Positions 1-11,943 of a stretch of DNA of 64,000 nucleotides are shown here, piece after piece (position 1 is the first letter of the stretch; each line of letters opens with the position of its first letter). The DNA lies in assembly GCA_010405405.1 (NCBI GenBank), contig MU004233.1, positions 943,122 through 1,007,121 on the forward strand, written 5' to 3'. The notes beneath the pieces are model-generated. The model saw nothing but the letters and a program-made list of their open reading frames with translations. It was not told where the DNA came from and did not search any database. A program made the position numbers and the translations under genes. The DNA comes from Microthyrium microscopicum (Eukaryota; Ascomycota; Dothideomycetes; Microthyriales; Microthyriaceae).

Positions 1-3000
1 GAGGAAGGTGCCCTATAGTAGAGGTTGATCAATTTAGATCAGAGAGAGGAGCAAGGCTGAAACAGCGCCAGCGGAAAGTTAACAATAGAGAAGACGGGCC
101 ATGCCCAAGTGGACCGAGAGACGAGGCCCTGAATTAGTTGAGAGGAGGTGAGTTTGGAGATAATGGGGGTTGGCGATATCACTTTCTCAGGGCGCAGGAA
201 CGGACATGGACAGAAAGTGAGAGGAGATGGCGATATGCGAACAAGGCAAAGTGTGTGCAGTAGCCAGGAACGGAGGATGAATAAAATGGGAAGGGAGCGG
301 GAAAGGAAGTAATTAGAGAGAAGCCGTGGAAGGGGTTGGAGAATAGATGAGATGTTGGTGGTAAGAAGCCAAGTGGTGGATATGTGGAGAGAGTAGGTTG
401 GCTGGTGGTGAGAGGCGACTCGGGGCACTGGAGAGGTGGGAGGAGTAAAGTGAGATTGTGAGATGATGCGGCGACTCTGATGTTGAGAGAGTAGAGAGCT
501 GGTGGGGGATATGCTACCGTAACCAGGCCTGATGGATGCTGCTGGGGCGTACAGGTAGCGGGACCTGTAAGTTGTAAGGTTAGTTAGTAGTAGAGTAGTA
601 ACTGAGACTAGAGGCGAGAGGCTAGAGTATATCTGCAAGGACTTTGAAGAGGAACAGGTACAAACACAGGTACGGAACTAGCACCAGGATCATAAAAAGG
701 TACTCTAATCTAGGTCGGATATGGGAGATGGTTGGGAGCCAGACCGTATTACTCTGTCACTCGCCTGTCTTGGTATCTTGGAAGAAACAATAGTGGTATT
801 AATGAGCATTAGAATATGGTACAGAAGACCGATGGACACATTGGCTACAGGCACACTATCCTAATACTATTCTATTTGTGCTGCACCGTTGTAATAGTTT
901 TGAAATTGGTGGCCAGAAACCTCACTTTCTAAAAACACAAACACCAAGTACAAACACGGCTTGAGTCGGAACAGGACTTAGACGCGAGATGCAAAAGAGG
1001 AGGCGAGTATAAAACGGTGATAGATTTCAACAGGCAAAAATACAAAAGAGGCTGATAGAAAGCCTCGAGAAGCGAGCCAGAAAAGGAATCTCGGAGGCTG
1101 GCAAGCAGCACGCACGCTGGGCGGGATCGCACTCGATGGGCATTGGCAGCATCAACCAACCCACCCACCACTCTGGCACACCACCATCAACTTTTCAAGA
1201 ATCCATCAAATCCACTTTAATCCTCCAACTACCAACTGCACAAGATGCTTTGCGTCTCCTCTCCTCGCAGCCTCGCAGCATCGCATGGCACTTCCGCCTT
1301 GCGCCCATCCAATCTAATCGCTTACTCGCGCATCTGGTACCTCGACTTCTTACCAACAAAGTCTGATACCAACGCGGCCACTTTCCTTTTGCATGCAAAG
1401 CTAACAATCCTGTGCCTGTACCCCAGCGTAGCGCTTGTTCCTCGACACACACTAAAAATCATTTCACGAGCCTGTCGCCCATCATCAACTGTAGTCTGTT
1501 CCCCAGCCTGGTCAGTTGACGGCCTTGTTTCCGTTTCCTAGCATTTTCTTTGGATGATTATTCTGAGTTGTTTCGTTTTTTTGGCCACGCAAGGCAGAGG
1601 ACGAGGCAACTGCAACATTGCAACACTTGCACTGCTTTTACTGTTGTCGTAATTGAGACCTTTTTAAGAACATCATGGCGCTTTGAGCTTTATTCTGTGA
1701 ATCCTTCCAACTTGTTTCGATCAGAATCAGCGAATAACTTGTCGTTGTTTTGTCGAGTCACTGCACAAACTACGATTTCAACCAGGATGTATGGCGCTTG
1801 CAAGACAGAGATGCATTAAACATCCACACCACTTGTCTCCTAGACGCTGTGGTGATTGATTGTAATGCCGTGAGATGATATTCGAGAATATACATTAGAC
1901 TTCAAATACTCATGGAAAATAAATCTCAAATGCGTAGAACCACTGCGTATAAAAAATGTTGCAGGAGTCGTCGGAAGAACGGCTAGCGGAGGCAGGGACA
2001 TACGGAGTAGTGGGGCATAAAATCAAAAATGGCGGGCGGGCAAGGCTGGAAAAAGCACCCCTCGCGATTTTGCCATGGATGTTGACTCCATCCTCAACCA
2101 CCTTTTTGTCTCCATACTACCAAAGCGGTATAAATCTCTCCAAATTGAGCATATCTACCAGCGGTCCAACAGACGATTCATATAATCGCCAGTACCTCAC
2201 CCAGATCGGACGACAAGCCTATGCGTCCCATCGCCAAGCCCCCGCAACCAGACTGAATATGATGACGAACAAGATAGTGGCGAGCATGCTCTAGAGTATC
2301 TACCACACCCCAGGCAGCAAGCCAGGTGTGGAGGGGATCTCTTCTGTCCAGTCCAACACGGCCTCCGTATTGGTTGGCCTGCTTTTCTGCAGTATGCAGC
2401 AAGCTTGTGGTGTCCGGTCAGCATTCGCATGCAGGCACGACAGGCACAGCAAATCGCCGGCACGGGCGCAAGCGGGAAGGAAAGGGAGCAGCGATTTTTT
2501 CCATGACCTTGGATAATCCATGATTGGACATGGGTTGGGCAAGGCTGTGGAGTAGGTATTTGATGTGCCACTGGTCCCACTGCAGCAAACATCGCTTGCG
2601 TGAGGCCAGAACTTTTTTTTGCGTGTACCTCGAGCTTGAATGATGGGGTCCAGAAAATTGTTCGAAACATGTCTTTCTTCGAGGAAATCCTGGTTCGAGC
2701 CTGCGTGGCAGTGTTGCCCTCTGGATGAGCGGTAGATATTTCTTTTGGTGTCCCTGCATAGGGAGGTGTGGATGAATTCTTGGGAAACACGACAGATCCG
2801 TCGTATCCTAGCAAGACCTTTGCAATATCATCGGAGGCCGGCGCAATTCTCGGTATTGAATTACGCGCCAGCCTTCCAGCAGCAGTAGCAATGCAAAATC
2901 GTGGTTCGTGGTTCGTGGTTCCGTTACCTTGATCAAGAGTCGCAAACTGCCGCCCATCTCCGCCTCTCCACCGCATTGCGTTCAAGAAAACAGTTGCATG

Positions 3001-5067
3001 CATTCCGCATAAATTTCAACTGCCCAGACTATGCACTATCTAAATGGCCAGATCCCATCGAGCCAAACCAACACGAGCAAGTCTAAGATTCGCCATATCA
3101 GCCGCCCGCAAATATCTTAGCAAAAGGCAGGAAAAGTAAGACAGGTACCTTTTCTCACGACCCCTGCATGCAACCTTGCTGCGGACTTTTTGCGACTACG
3201 GAGTGCTTTACACGCCGACAATTCGCCTTTGCTCTTCTCGTACCTTGCCTTGATTTGGCATGGTTCCGGGCTGCCCTTGAAATTTTGTGTAGAAAATAGA
3301 CTGGGTCCGGAGAGACTGGGTAGAGAGGCATGTGTGCTCCATGTGCTGAGCCATCGGGGCGGGTTTTTTGCTGGTGAGATTGGTGAGTTGTGTTGATGGC
3401 ACCTGATTTTCCTCCTTTCAGAAATGATGTATACCATCTGCTAAGCTAAATTGTTGAGCGCTTTCATCTTATTCGGTGTTACGAGTGCGTAAAGCCTCTC
3501 AATCATTTTATCATGATGAAGTGCGATGAAAGACATCCCAACTGCTCGCCTGCGCTGAGGCTAAGAGCAAAGCGGCACGAGTAAAGTGCGGTCAAAACTT
3601 CTACGGAGGCTCAGTCGCCGAATAGCAAAGCGATACCCGCCATTATACCCATGCGCCATAAACTCGAGCCTCAACACCCACCCACACACGCCAACCCGCA
3701 ACTCCATAACATCACCTAACTCTTTCACATGACAGATCTCCACCCAGGTCCAGGCACTTACATGCAACTGCATAAGACCGCTTCTACCTGACTCGCCTAC
3801 CCAGCACCACTGCATCCCACGAACCCATTTCACCATGCTGTCCATCATTATTGAGCGCCTAACCCGGCAATAACCAGCCTTCCAACGAAATCCAGCTACT
3901 TTACAAAAAGTTCCGGAGGTCCGACATGCCGAATCCAACGCTGTATCGGTACCCGTGAGATCTGACTGACTGCCTTTGCGGATACGAATGGTTAAGTGCC
4001 CGTGCATGTGTAAACCCCAGTGTCCCCAGCCGAGCGCCGTTGATCGTGCAGGGAGGGAGGGCCAGGACAGGCACGGTCTTTGAGTGTGGTCAGGGTTCTA
4101 CTTATAGGTATACGGACCAGCAGGTGCTACATAGATATAAGAAGTAGGTACTAGTTGGTAAATGGAGAATGATATAGCATCTCAAACAAGTATCAATCGT
4201 AGCGTCCCTATAACATCTTCATAAAAGTCGCACTCTCCCCAGACCAAATCCAGCCCCATCTCCGCCTGCCAAACTGTAGCGCCAAAGCAAGATATATGAA
4301 CCGTCATTCAGCCAATGCAAATGCTAAATATACCGAACCCTTTTCGGATCAACCAACCGGGCAACAGCATCAGCAATATATATTGCTATCATTGACCATC
4401 TACTGAACTACACCATGAATACTATAGCCAAACCCCGCGTCTATCCTGCCCTGTCCATCATATACGCCCGGCAAACGAGCCCTTGGGGCTTTTCGACCCT
4501 GGACGCTGGGTACCTGGGGAACAGGAAGCGCGGGCCGCATTGGATATGAATAGGAGATAGGTAGTAACGGGTGTGGGTTTAGGTGAAGGGTGAAGATTGA
4601 TGAGCGGTACTGTATCGCGGACAGGGGCAAGTTGTGGTTGCAGTCTGGATGCAATATTGGACATGATATTGGACGTAAGGAGTCTGAAACGACGTAGTCG
4701 GAGTAGCAGTTGCAAACTGGAAGGCGCATGAGCGTAAAGAACGATGCTATGTGGTGTTAATAGTTCAGTAGTTATGTCGTGATGATAGGACCAGACATGT
4801 TGTGAAGGCGAGTAAACATTGCACAACGGCCTAGACAAAACGGCGCAAGGAGTCTAGAGATTTGAGTTCCATTGGCTATAGAATAAAACAAAAAAAAAAC
4901 GACGACTTTGTTGGTAATCTGCAGTGCTACACTTAAACCAGCCCATCCCTTGCCACGCTCTTCACCGTGTTCCGCCATCAATGCCATGCCCAACCAGGAA
5001 AGAGAGCGAGACCCTCCAACATGGTTTCCAGGCTCATGGTGCCTTCATCATCGTCAACTTGTCCAAC
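1..5067. other. Long gene-poor region at the left edge
   Basis: I find no reading frame here that I would call a gene. Positions 1-650 are strongly purine-rich on the plus strand, and about 1140-1560 is pyrimidine-rich. Such tracts are typical of filamentous-fungal promoters and leaders. The GA-rich left edge would suit the 5' leader of a minus-strand gene whose coding part lies outside the window, as is also seen upstream of the minus-strand genes starting at 26458 and near 35092. A 268-codon minus-strand frame at 2197-3003 and a 148-codon one at 3561-4007 have unconvincing composition. The right end, next to the SEC24 stop at 5068, should hold its 3' UTR and terminator, but I see no diagnostic signal. 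Confidence 0.5.
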
Positions 5068-7852
5068 CTACTGGACGACCTGTGTACACATATTCAGTCA
5101 GGCCATGTACTAAGCACAAGGGGCACAATGGGCGCATCACATACCTTTTCACGCAACATGCCCAACCACTGCGGCGCACTCGCTCCGCCATCGCTACGAT
5201 CCTCCACCAGCAGCGTCTGCGCCCATAGCTTCAGACTAGGTTCGCCATCCTCGCGCACCACATATAGGGGCGGCACGGTAATGCTGCCTACGCCCTTGGC
5301 GCGATGATCGCGGCTCTTTTCGATAACTGCGCGCACGCGCTCGCTAAAGTCGTTATCGAGTTCGGGCATCAGTGTCTTGCCCTGGTTGACAGCCATCTTG
5401 TCTTCGACGCCGAACACGTCTGCAATGAGTGCGGGTACGGCATCACGACCGAGCCACAGGAATTGCGTCTGACCATCGTCGATGAGGTACAGACCAAATG
5501 GCACGATGCGCTCAGAGGACAGGTTTTGTGCAGGTGGGAGGACAACTTCGTTGGTCTCGGGATCGGGCACACCAGCGCTGTCGGGCATGTCGTGTAGCGA
5601 GTAGACGCGGGGATAGATATACTGCATCAAGAGGGGTAGAGGGATCGTGGAAAGTAGACAGAGCGCGGCGGAACGTAAGTCAGTGGGAATTTGTGCGGAT
5701 TTGCGTAGACCAAGCTAGATGGATATTAGTAATGGTCCTTTGGTGATACTAAGTAGACGTACGTGTTTCATCAATCCAAGGAATAATATGGGTAAAGCTC
5801 GAAGGTTAGCTGGTAGTTGTAATCCACCTCCACCCATGTTGCCTCCGGCAAGTTCTTTTCTATATGTTTGCATAATCTCGATGACCTTGCTTTGAAGCGC
5901 ATCTCTTGCTGCTTCAAGCCCACTACCAAGGGCCCGTTCAACTGCTTTGTGGGCAAAGTAAGCGGTGATGGATTGCTGATCTGCTGATGAATAGACATTG
6001 GCCAAGGATTCCGTTGTTGGTAAGGCCAGTGTCATAACCCTTACACGTCGCTCGCCGTTACAAGTTGTGTGAAGAATAGCAGCTTGTAAAGAGACGTAAG
6101 GTTTCGACAGGTTCTCATCAATGGCAACTTCGACAACATATCCTTGATCGCGGGGGAAAGCCGGGAAAGCGCAGAGATCCGAACTACGATTGAAAAAGTT
6201 GCCATAAAATGCGTTCATCCTCAGACCAGTAGATGCGCGAACTCGAAGAACGGCCTCGAGGCCAATTTCAGCTGAAAGATAAGAGCCAAATTCGGTGGCG
6301 AACTTGATGGCATCTTCACTTTTTGCAGCGCTCCAACCAGGATAGAAGAACGTTTGTCCTCCGGTGTATCGAGGAAGATTGCTGAGAGACGCTACGTCTT
6401 GATATTGTGCCGAGAAAAGGAACATGTCAATCGAAACTTGTTGTTTGGAGCATTCAACCGCGAAGCTCTTATAAAAAGCGTTTCCGGTTTGAAGGAGTGC
6501 AGCTTCTTTGCTTGTGCCCAAGGCCTTCTTATCCTCTCTCATTTCAAGCTTACCGTGTCCCATATTTGGCAAAGTCGCGCTCAAAACCGAAAGCTTGCCG
6601 CCAGTGGAGGAGACAAGACGAAGACCAGCGCGCAAAGCGGATCCCATTGCGCATCCAGTGTTTTGGGTATCTTTGAACATTGATTGCAGTTTGCCCAAGA
6701 ATGACTCAATGTTTTGTCTGCATGCTATCAAATTGACCACCAAGTCCTCGGGAGTGGGAAGAAAAGGCTCGTCAAGATCGCTGACCACCAACATCTTAGG
6801 ATCAGTGGGCTCCGAGCCCTCCCCGCCATCTTGAGGAATACTAAAGTAATGCAGACTGGAATCAACCGCAAGGAATGCTAATTTCGTCCGACCGTCAGCG
6901 TTTGGAATCCGATCAAGGCTTTCCAATATAGAGCGCGCTACCGTGGCAAGAAGTCCGCTAGTAACAGCGTTAAAGCTGACGTCTAGGAGAAAGACGTACG
7001 TGAGCGCTTGCGGTGGCCGAACCATATATTCCTGGGGAGCGATGAATTCGATTACCGAGTAGTTGAGTTCTGGTCGCTGCCATCGGTCCACACTCTGTTG
7101 CGCGGCGGCATCCCAATCGAAAGCTTGCGGGACATCATTTGCCAGATTGCACATGTTACATCTCCACCGATGTCCATGGTCTAGAAATGTAACAAAGGTG
7201 TTTATGTAAGATCGACAGCGGCGACAACGAGAGATGACTTGATCGGTGCAAACAGGGACAGGATCTTCAGCATCGTGTAGCGACGTATATGGTGTAAGTA
7301 TTAGCGCGAATGGGAGTTTTGACTTTTTGAGGAGTGAATGGGTAGTTGGCACGCAGTTGAGAGTTGAACGGATGTATTTTGGATCGCCATTCGCGTATGG
7401 AGAGGGGGTAACACTCGTCTGTGAAGGTTAGCCAGATGAGACACGAATGGCCAGCGCCGACATACATTAGGAGGTAAATGAATGGGTGGAGGAGGATTAT
7501 CGAGCTCCTGAACCGTGAAAGGTTGGCCAATGAGATCTGATGGGTAGAGTTGATTTGATGCCTGCGGAGGCATCTGAGCTGTAGGCTGTTGTGGAGCGCC
7601 TTGTATATTCATCTGGCCAAACTGTGATGCAAGCTGCTCTTGAGGCGCTGGGGCTATACCTGGAGCTCCCGGCATGACTGGAGCTCCAACCTGCGATACT
7701 GGCGTTGCCAGGCCCTGTGGGTTGCCCATCATAGGTGGTGGAGGTTGAGCTTGTTGCTGCTGTTGTAGGCCAGAGTTTTGACCGAAATCATATGCCTGCT
7801 GAGCATAGGCTCTCTTCTTTTTGGGGCCACCGGCCGCATTTTGTGCATCCAT
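5068..7852 (-). CDS. SEC24: COPII coat cargo-binding subunit Sec24
   Basis: Sec24 pairs with Sec23 in the inner COPII coat and selects cargo at ER exit sites. Four exons read 7852-7466, 7418-5763, 5714-5145 and 5079-5068 (874 aa, normal for the family). The N-terminus is the usual disordered Gln/Pro/Gly-rich region beginning [20 protein letters not shown]. Next comes the zinc-finger core, with CRRC and CNMC pairs (encoded around 7140-7230). The trunk (vWA-like), beta-sandwich, helical and C-terminal gelsolin-like domains follow, the last with [15 protein letters not shown]. The splices are supported by GT...AG ends, branch-like TACTAAT, and restored family sequence such as [13 protein letters not shown]. 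The last exon adds only V-V-Q and a stop after LREK, giving the REKVVQ ending I associate with fungal Sec24. Without that splice the protein would end in an unrelated tail. I am very sure of the family and fairly sure of the exons. Confidence 0.95.
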
Positions 7853-8703
7853 AGCGTATTGTTTGCGAGTGTTTGTTGTTTAGATGTGATGTCGGGGGAA
7901 GCTAAGGAGGGGTGTAAATGGTCAATTGGTAGAGAGGGAAACAGATCAGGTAGCGAGGTTTATAAGAGAGACTGGTGAAGGGACAGATGGCAAGACGGCA
8001 ATAGGCAGCTTAGTGATAGAGCAACATGGGGAAGATGAAGGCGACGGGAAGGACATTTAATGGTAAGAGCAGGTCGAGCTGTCTGTTAGCTGTGTACTCT
8101 GATGCCAAAGGCCACATGAACCATCAAATCCACTGCACAGACCTCAGCCGGAGCTCGGTACAACTAAAATCCGCCCATTGCTTCATCAGCCAATCGTGTC
8201 GTTCTGGTCCTTGCAAGGCTGAGATTCAGCCTGATTCCAGATTACACCCCTGGACATTCTGATGTTTGACAGAGCAGCAACGGAGCCATCTACTAGATTG
8301 ACAGAACTTGTCACACCCCCATCGACTTTACTGGCTTCCATCTAACACGTATTGTTATCAAGTGCTCTATTCACTAAAGCATGTCTTCATTCCTTGAGGT
8401 TTTAATGAGTGGAATGGGAAATATAGCATATTTTATTTAGAAATGTTGGAGGGAGCCATGCAAGTTGATGGATGGTACTTGATGCTCTCACGACAGCTTC
8501 AGGCTGCACTTTCGCCTCTACAACATTTGAGGCAATCGCTAACTGTCAAGGAAAGAGCTGCCAGTACTTCTCCTATCTTGACAATCTTCTCTTTGTTGAC
8601 CCGACTTCCAACCTTCCTCTCTCTTCTCTTCTCATCCTCGTCCGCTTAGAATTACCACATTTTTCATCCAAACCACCACATTCGTCCACTATATTTCTTT
8701 ATC
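7853..8703. promoter_or_regulatory. Shared upstream region of SEC24 and the SDR pseudogene
   Basis: This 0.85-kb stretch separates the divergent starts of SEC24 (7852, minus) and the dehydrogenase pseudogene (8704, plus). The last 150 bases before 8704 are pyrimidine-rich, as in ordinary fungal promoters. I see no clear binding-site array and no ORF worth reporting. Confidence 0.4.
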
Positions 8704-10071
8704 ATGGCCACCACAGATACCACTGCTAGAAAGCTCCACATCGTTGACAATACCATCGTTGTTAAAGAAAGTATCCCACCTAAGGCGCCTCCAGAAAGGT
8801 TAAATGGGTTCAAAACACTCAGATGGTGGAGAAACAGGCCACCATCAAACGCTGCCGTATCCTTTGTGCGCAAGGAAGTGCTGGTCACCGGTGCAGATTC
8901 CGACCTTGGGCTGGAAGCAGCAGTGAAATATGCCAAAGCACATTGCACGCTGCTGATCCTCGGCGTCCGCACCGTAGAGAATGGCGAGCGAGCGAAAAAG
9001 AAGATCCTCAAGCGGTCGAAACGTCTCTGTGATAAATTCATCACAATCGTGGTTATGGACCTCTCTACCTCGTCAGCGGTTGAAAGGACGTTCACCGAGA
9101 TCCGCGGTGCGCTGAGCCAATATGAGCTGACACTCGACATCGCCTTGCTCTGTGACAGCCCAGTCGAACCCATACTCAAGCCCACCTATGACTGGGAAAC
9201 ACCGCTACAACTCCATACTCTTAGAACAGCATATCTGGCCTGGCTTCTTCTACCACTGATTAATACGGGAAAACCGAGCGAGCCGGGCCATCTGACTTTT
9301 GTCAACAGCACATCTCGAGGTATGAACAATGTCGCACGTCCCATCAGCCGTCATGGCTACAATCAGCCCGAACCAAGAGAGGATCTTGAAATTCCCATAG
9401 CACACTATGGGTGATGATTGGAAGCAATTTGAATCTAATGATGTCCAGGTGCGGTCCCGAGAAAATGGTTTCAAGACAATTTCTTGAGGAAAAAAGCGGC
9501 GAACTCATCGTATCCTTTACCGAAATCGTATCAAAGCGTCAAAATGCTGGGACTGGCTATCATGCAAGGTTTTGCGAGGATAGTCGACGTGACCACCTTC
9601 AACCACAGATCCTACCAAGTGGTTGTCAACGCATGCTGTCCATATCTATGCAAAAGCAACCTAGGACGCAACTTTCCTCTACACGTACCTGGCACAATCA
9701 ATCCGCTTCAATACATACTTGCTCGCTCAGCCAAAGAAGGGGCAAGAACTCTTGTCAGTGCTACCGCATTAGACCACGATGGTCACCGGGGCTTTTAGCA
9801 AAATGACACTTTGACAGCGTAGGTAGGCTTTTTGACTTGCCATAACAAGCATGCTGACCTGCAAAGGGGTACCGAGGGTCCATTGGACGACTACATGCAA
9901 CAGATTTAGGAAGCGGCTGTTGACTGGCTTGTCGAGGACGGATGTACAGATCTCCTCAATGCACTAAATGAGGAAAAGGCAAGGACAGAGTCTGGTCAAA
10001 GTGAAAGCACAAGCACTCTGGTCCATCAAATTACTCGCGGGGAGCCTCATCCTGGAACACTCGTTGGATAG
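8704..10071 (+). pseudogene. Broken short-chain dehydrogenase/reductase (SDR)
   Basis: The first 235 codons (8704-9411) look like an NAD(P)-dependent SDR. They show VLVTGADSDLGLEAAVKYAK (the family TGxxxxxG cofactor loop, here TGADSDLG), then LGVRTVENGE and VVMDLSTSSAV. The homology continues downstream in another frame, with YPLPKSYQSVKMLGLAIMQG at the position of the YxxxK helix and VVVNACCPYLCKSNLGR. An SDR-like tail reading LVSATALDHDGHRGF follows. No intron I can place joins the two parts: the only GT-AG candidate, 9411-9448, is just 38 nt and gives the wrong frame. In-frame TAG codons fall near 9796 and 9908 where Trp is expected, a TGG-to-TAG change compatible with RIP-like G-to-A. The Tyr of the active site remains as YPLPK. 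I read this as a decaying host gene with at least two frame changes and two stops, although an unrecognised splice pattern is possible. Confidence 0.7.
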
Positions 10072-10430
10072 TTTAGGCAGTAATTATTCGTATCAAACAT
10101 AACACACTATTCCATCGAGTCTGATGGCTCCCATCAACGCTGCTAAATATAAGATGAGGTATTGCCCGTTGTAATCTATAAAGTGCCGAGAATTAAACGT
10201 CCTCCATAAGAATTGAAACACTCGATGACATTCGCGGTAGATGGCAGCCATCGTATTTCATGGGAGAACTCTACTTGTCCTGTCTAGCCAGCAAAGCTGA
10301 AGTGGTCACGACAATTGCTTTCTCCTCGTTGGTAATTGTCGCAATTTGGATACTTTCACACGTTAACCAGGTTAATTGTGCCGTTATCGCATTCCAAGTG
10401 GTTAAACAAAATAAACGGCATGATCCTATC

Positions 10431-11466
10431 AAAGGCAAGGTCTAGCACCGCACCTCATAACAAGAGTATATTTAACGTCCCATCTCAAATCGATAATCTT
10501 CTTGACTGTGCACGGACTCGGATTAGAGACTTCGGCAGCAAAACGTAACACATGAGAGCCATCGAAGAAGCTGATGGGAAGCGCCATGTATCTGGTTCAA
10601 AGCTTGGCATATATCACGACGCATATTGTCCAGACAGACAATGAGTTGGCAGCTTGATGGCGCGCTCCCATCAGCTAAGGTGTCTCCAATCGCACATTAT
10701 GACGAATATATGCATTGTTTGCGGGCACATGCAATGGGGAATTAAATATCTTTATACTGTCAGAGGAACTTAAAGCACCCGATGATTGAGAGCAACGGAT
10801 GTGGCAGACACCGTACTTCATGGGAGTTGCCAGTCACTTGATCGATCCTTCGAAAGGTCCATATGTGCAATCGATACATTCACCCAGATGAAAGCGCCGC
10901 GGATACGCAAGAGAACCGGTGGAAAGATTGAATGACATGAACCCATCACTTGCGACGTATGTCATCTGATGAAGAGTGGAGGCACTACTCCGTATTGTCC
11001 ATCTTACGCGATTGCCTTGACCCTTTCCTGCATAGTCGATGGGCAACTCAATAGTCGAGACCAGAAGAAAGTTGGTGGGAGCCAGCAGAGTTGATCGGGT
11101 GAGTCATTCATTTTTACCATCTGTTGGCATGGCTACCTGGATAGGTATGGGGAAGGTAGATGTATCTTGCTGGGAAGATATCAAGATGCGGTCGTAGGGA
11201 CTTGGCGGATCGATTGAAATCTTGTCATCAGCTGAAGAACCTACGGAAGGGATGTGAATACATGGAGTTCTCAAGGAGCAAGGTGCGACACGGTGGCCAG
11301 TGTTGAGTGCAATCAAAGAATTGAACAAAGGGTAGATAAGAGACCACAAATGCCACGGCGGATTACAAACTTGGATGGACAATCGAGTGTATCTCGAAGC
11401 CAGCGGTAGAGACGTTAGACGAGCTGAAGATGGAACAGAGCTCGATGATCGGCTATGACTGCTCAA
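10431..11466 (-). pseudogene. Degenerate minus-strand ORF of unknown family
   Basis: One frame stays almost open for about 345 codons, from an ATG at 11466 to about 10431. It is interrupted by only four stops, near 11105, 10835, 10680 and 10609. About sixteen would be expected by chance. The stretches between the stops read like protein, for example YVASDGFMSFNLSTGSLAYP and ISFFDGSHVLRFAAEVSNP. I do not recognise the family. The pieces could instead be exons with small introns, but no convincing GT-AG pairs with branch sites flank the stops. It lies next to the broken SDR gene and faces it tail to tail, so the two may have decayed in the same subtelomere-like or relaxed locus. Coding status is inferred only from frame openness and composition. 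Confidence 0.4.
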
Positions 11467-11943
11467 TTAGGACTAATTGTCGGACGCTAGTCGCCGGAAA
11501 CGGGATCGGGCGCTCCCGCACTCGTTGCTTGCTCATCTTCGGCACATGGATTCCATGAAAGCAAAAAAACATAATTTTGTATGAATCTGTCAATCATATT
11601 TTGCCTGTTCCTCAAATGAGAGCACTAGTGAAGCGCTCTCGGTATAGTTAGTAGAACTATCAGAACACGAGTGAAGTGAACTGGTGCTTAGTTACAAGTC
11701 AGTAATTGTCTCCAGGTATGTACTAGCAGAGTACTCACTAGCCAGCCTTTCTAGCTGAAGCATAAGAAAGAAGTGGGTTTCAATCCAAGCTTAATCAATT
11801 CTTGCATGGGAATAAGATATTCGGTCTGATTTTTTCTTTTGCATTTTTAAACTATGGCACTACATCGTATATAAATTCGTTCACCCGGCTCTTTGTCAAT
11901 TTAGTTCCCACGCAATCCAACAGCACTTCTTACTCTTTCAATC
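11467..11943. other. Intergenic stretch before the NYN gene
   Basis: This lies between the start of the degenerate ORF and the stop of the NYN-domain gene. It should hold the latter's 3' UTR. I see no gene or repeat in it. Confidence 0.4.

Noticed and set aside
39-638. 199-codon minus-strand frame
   Set aside because: It is produced by a purine-rich plus strand, giving a Ser/Leu/Pro-only text. It looks like a promoter/leader, not a gene.
3561-4007. 148-codon minus-strand frame
   Set aside because: No family-like segment, Trp/Met/Gly excess, and no splice partners.
4400-4838. Overlapping minus-strand frames after SEC24
   Set aside because: Ser/Leu/Pro-rich text in two frames at once, as expected from pyrimidine-biased 3' flank.
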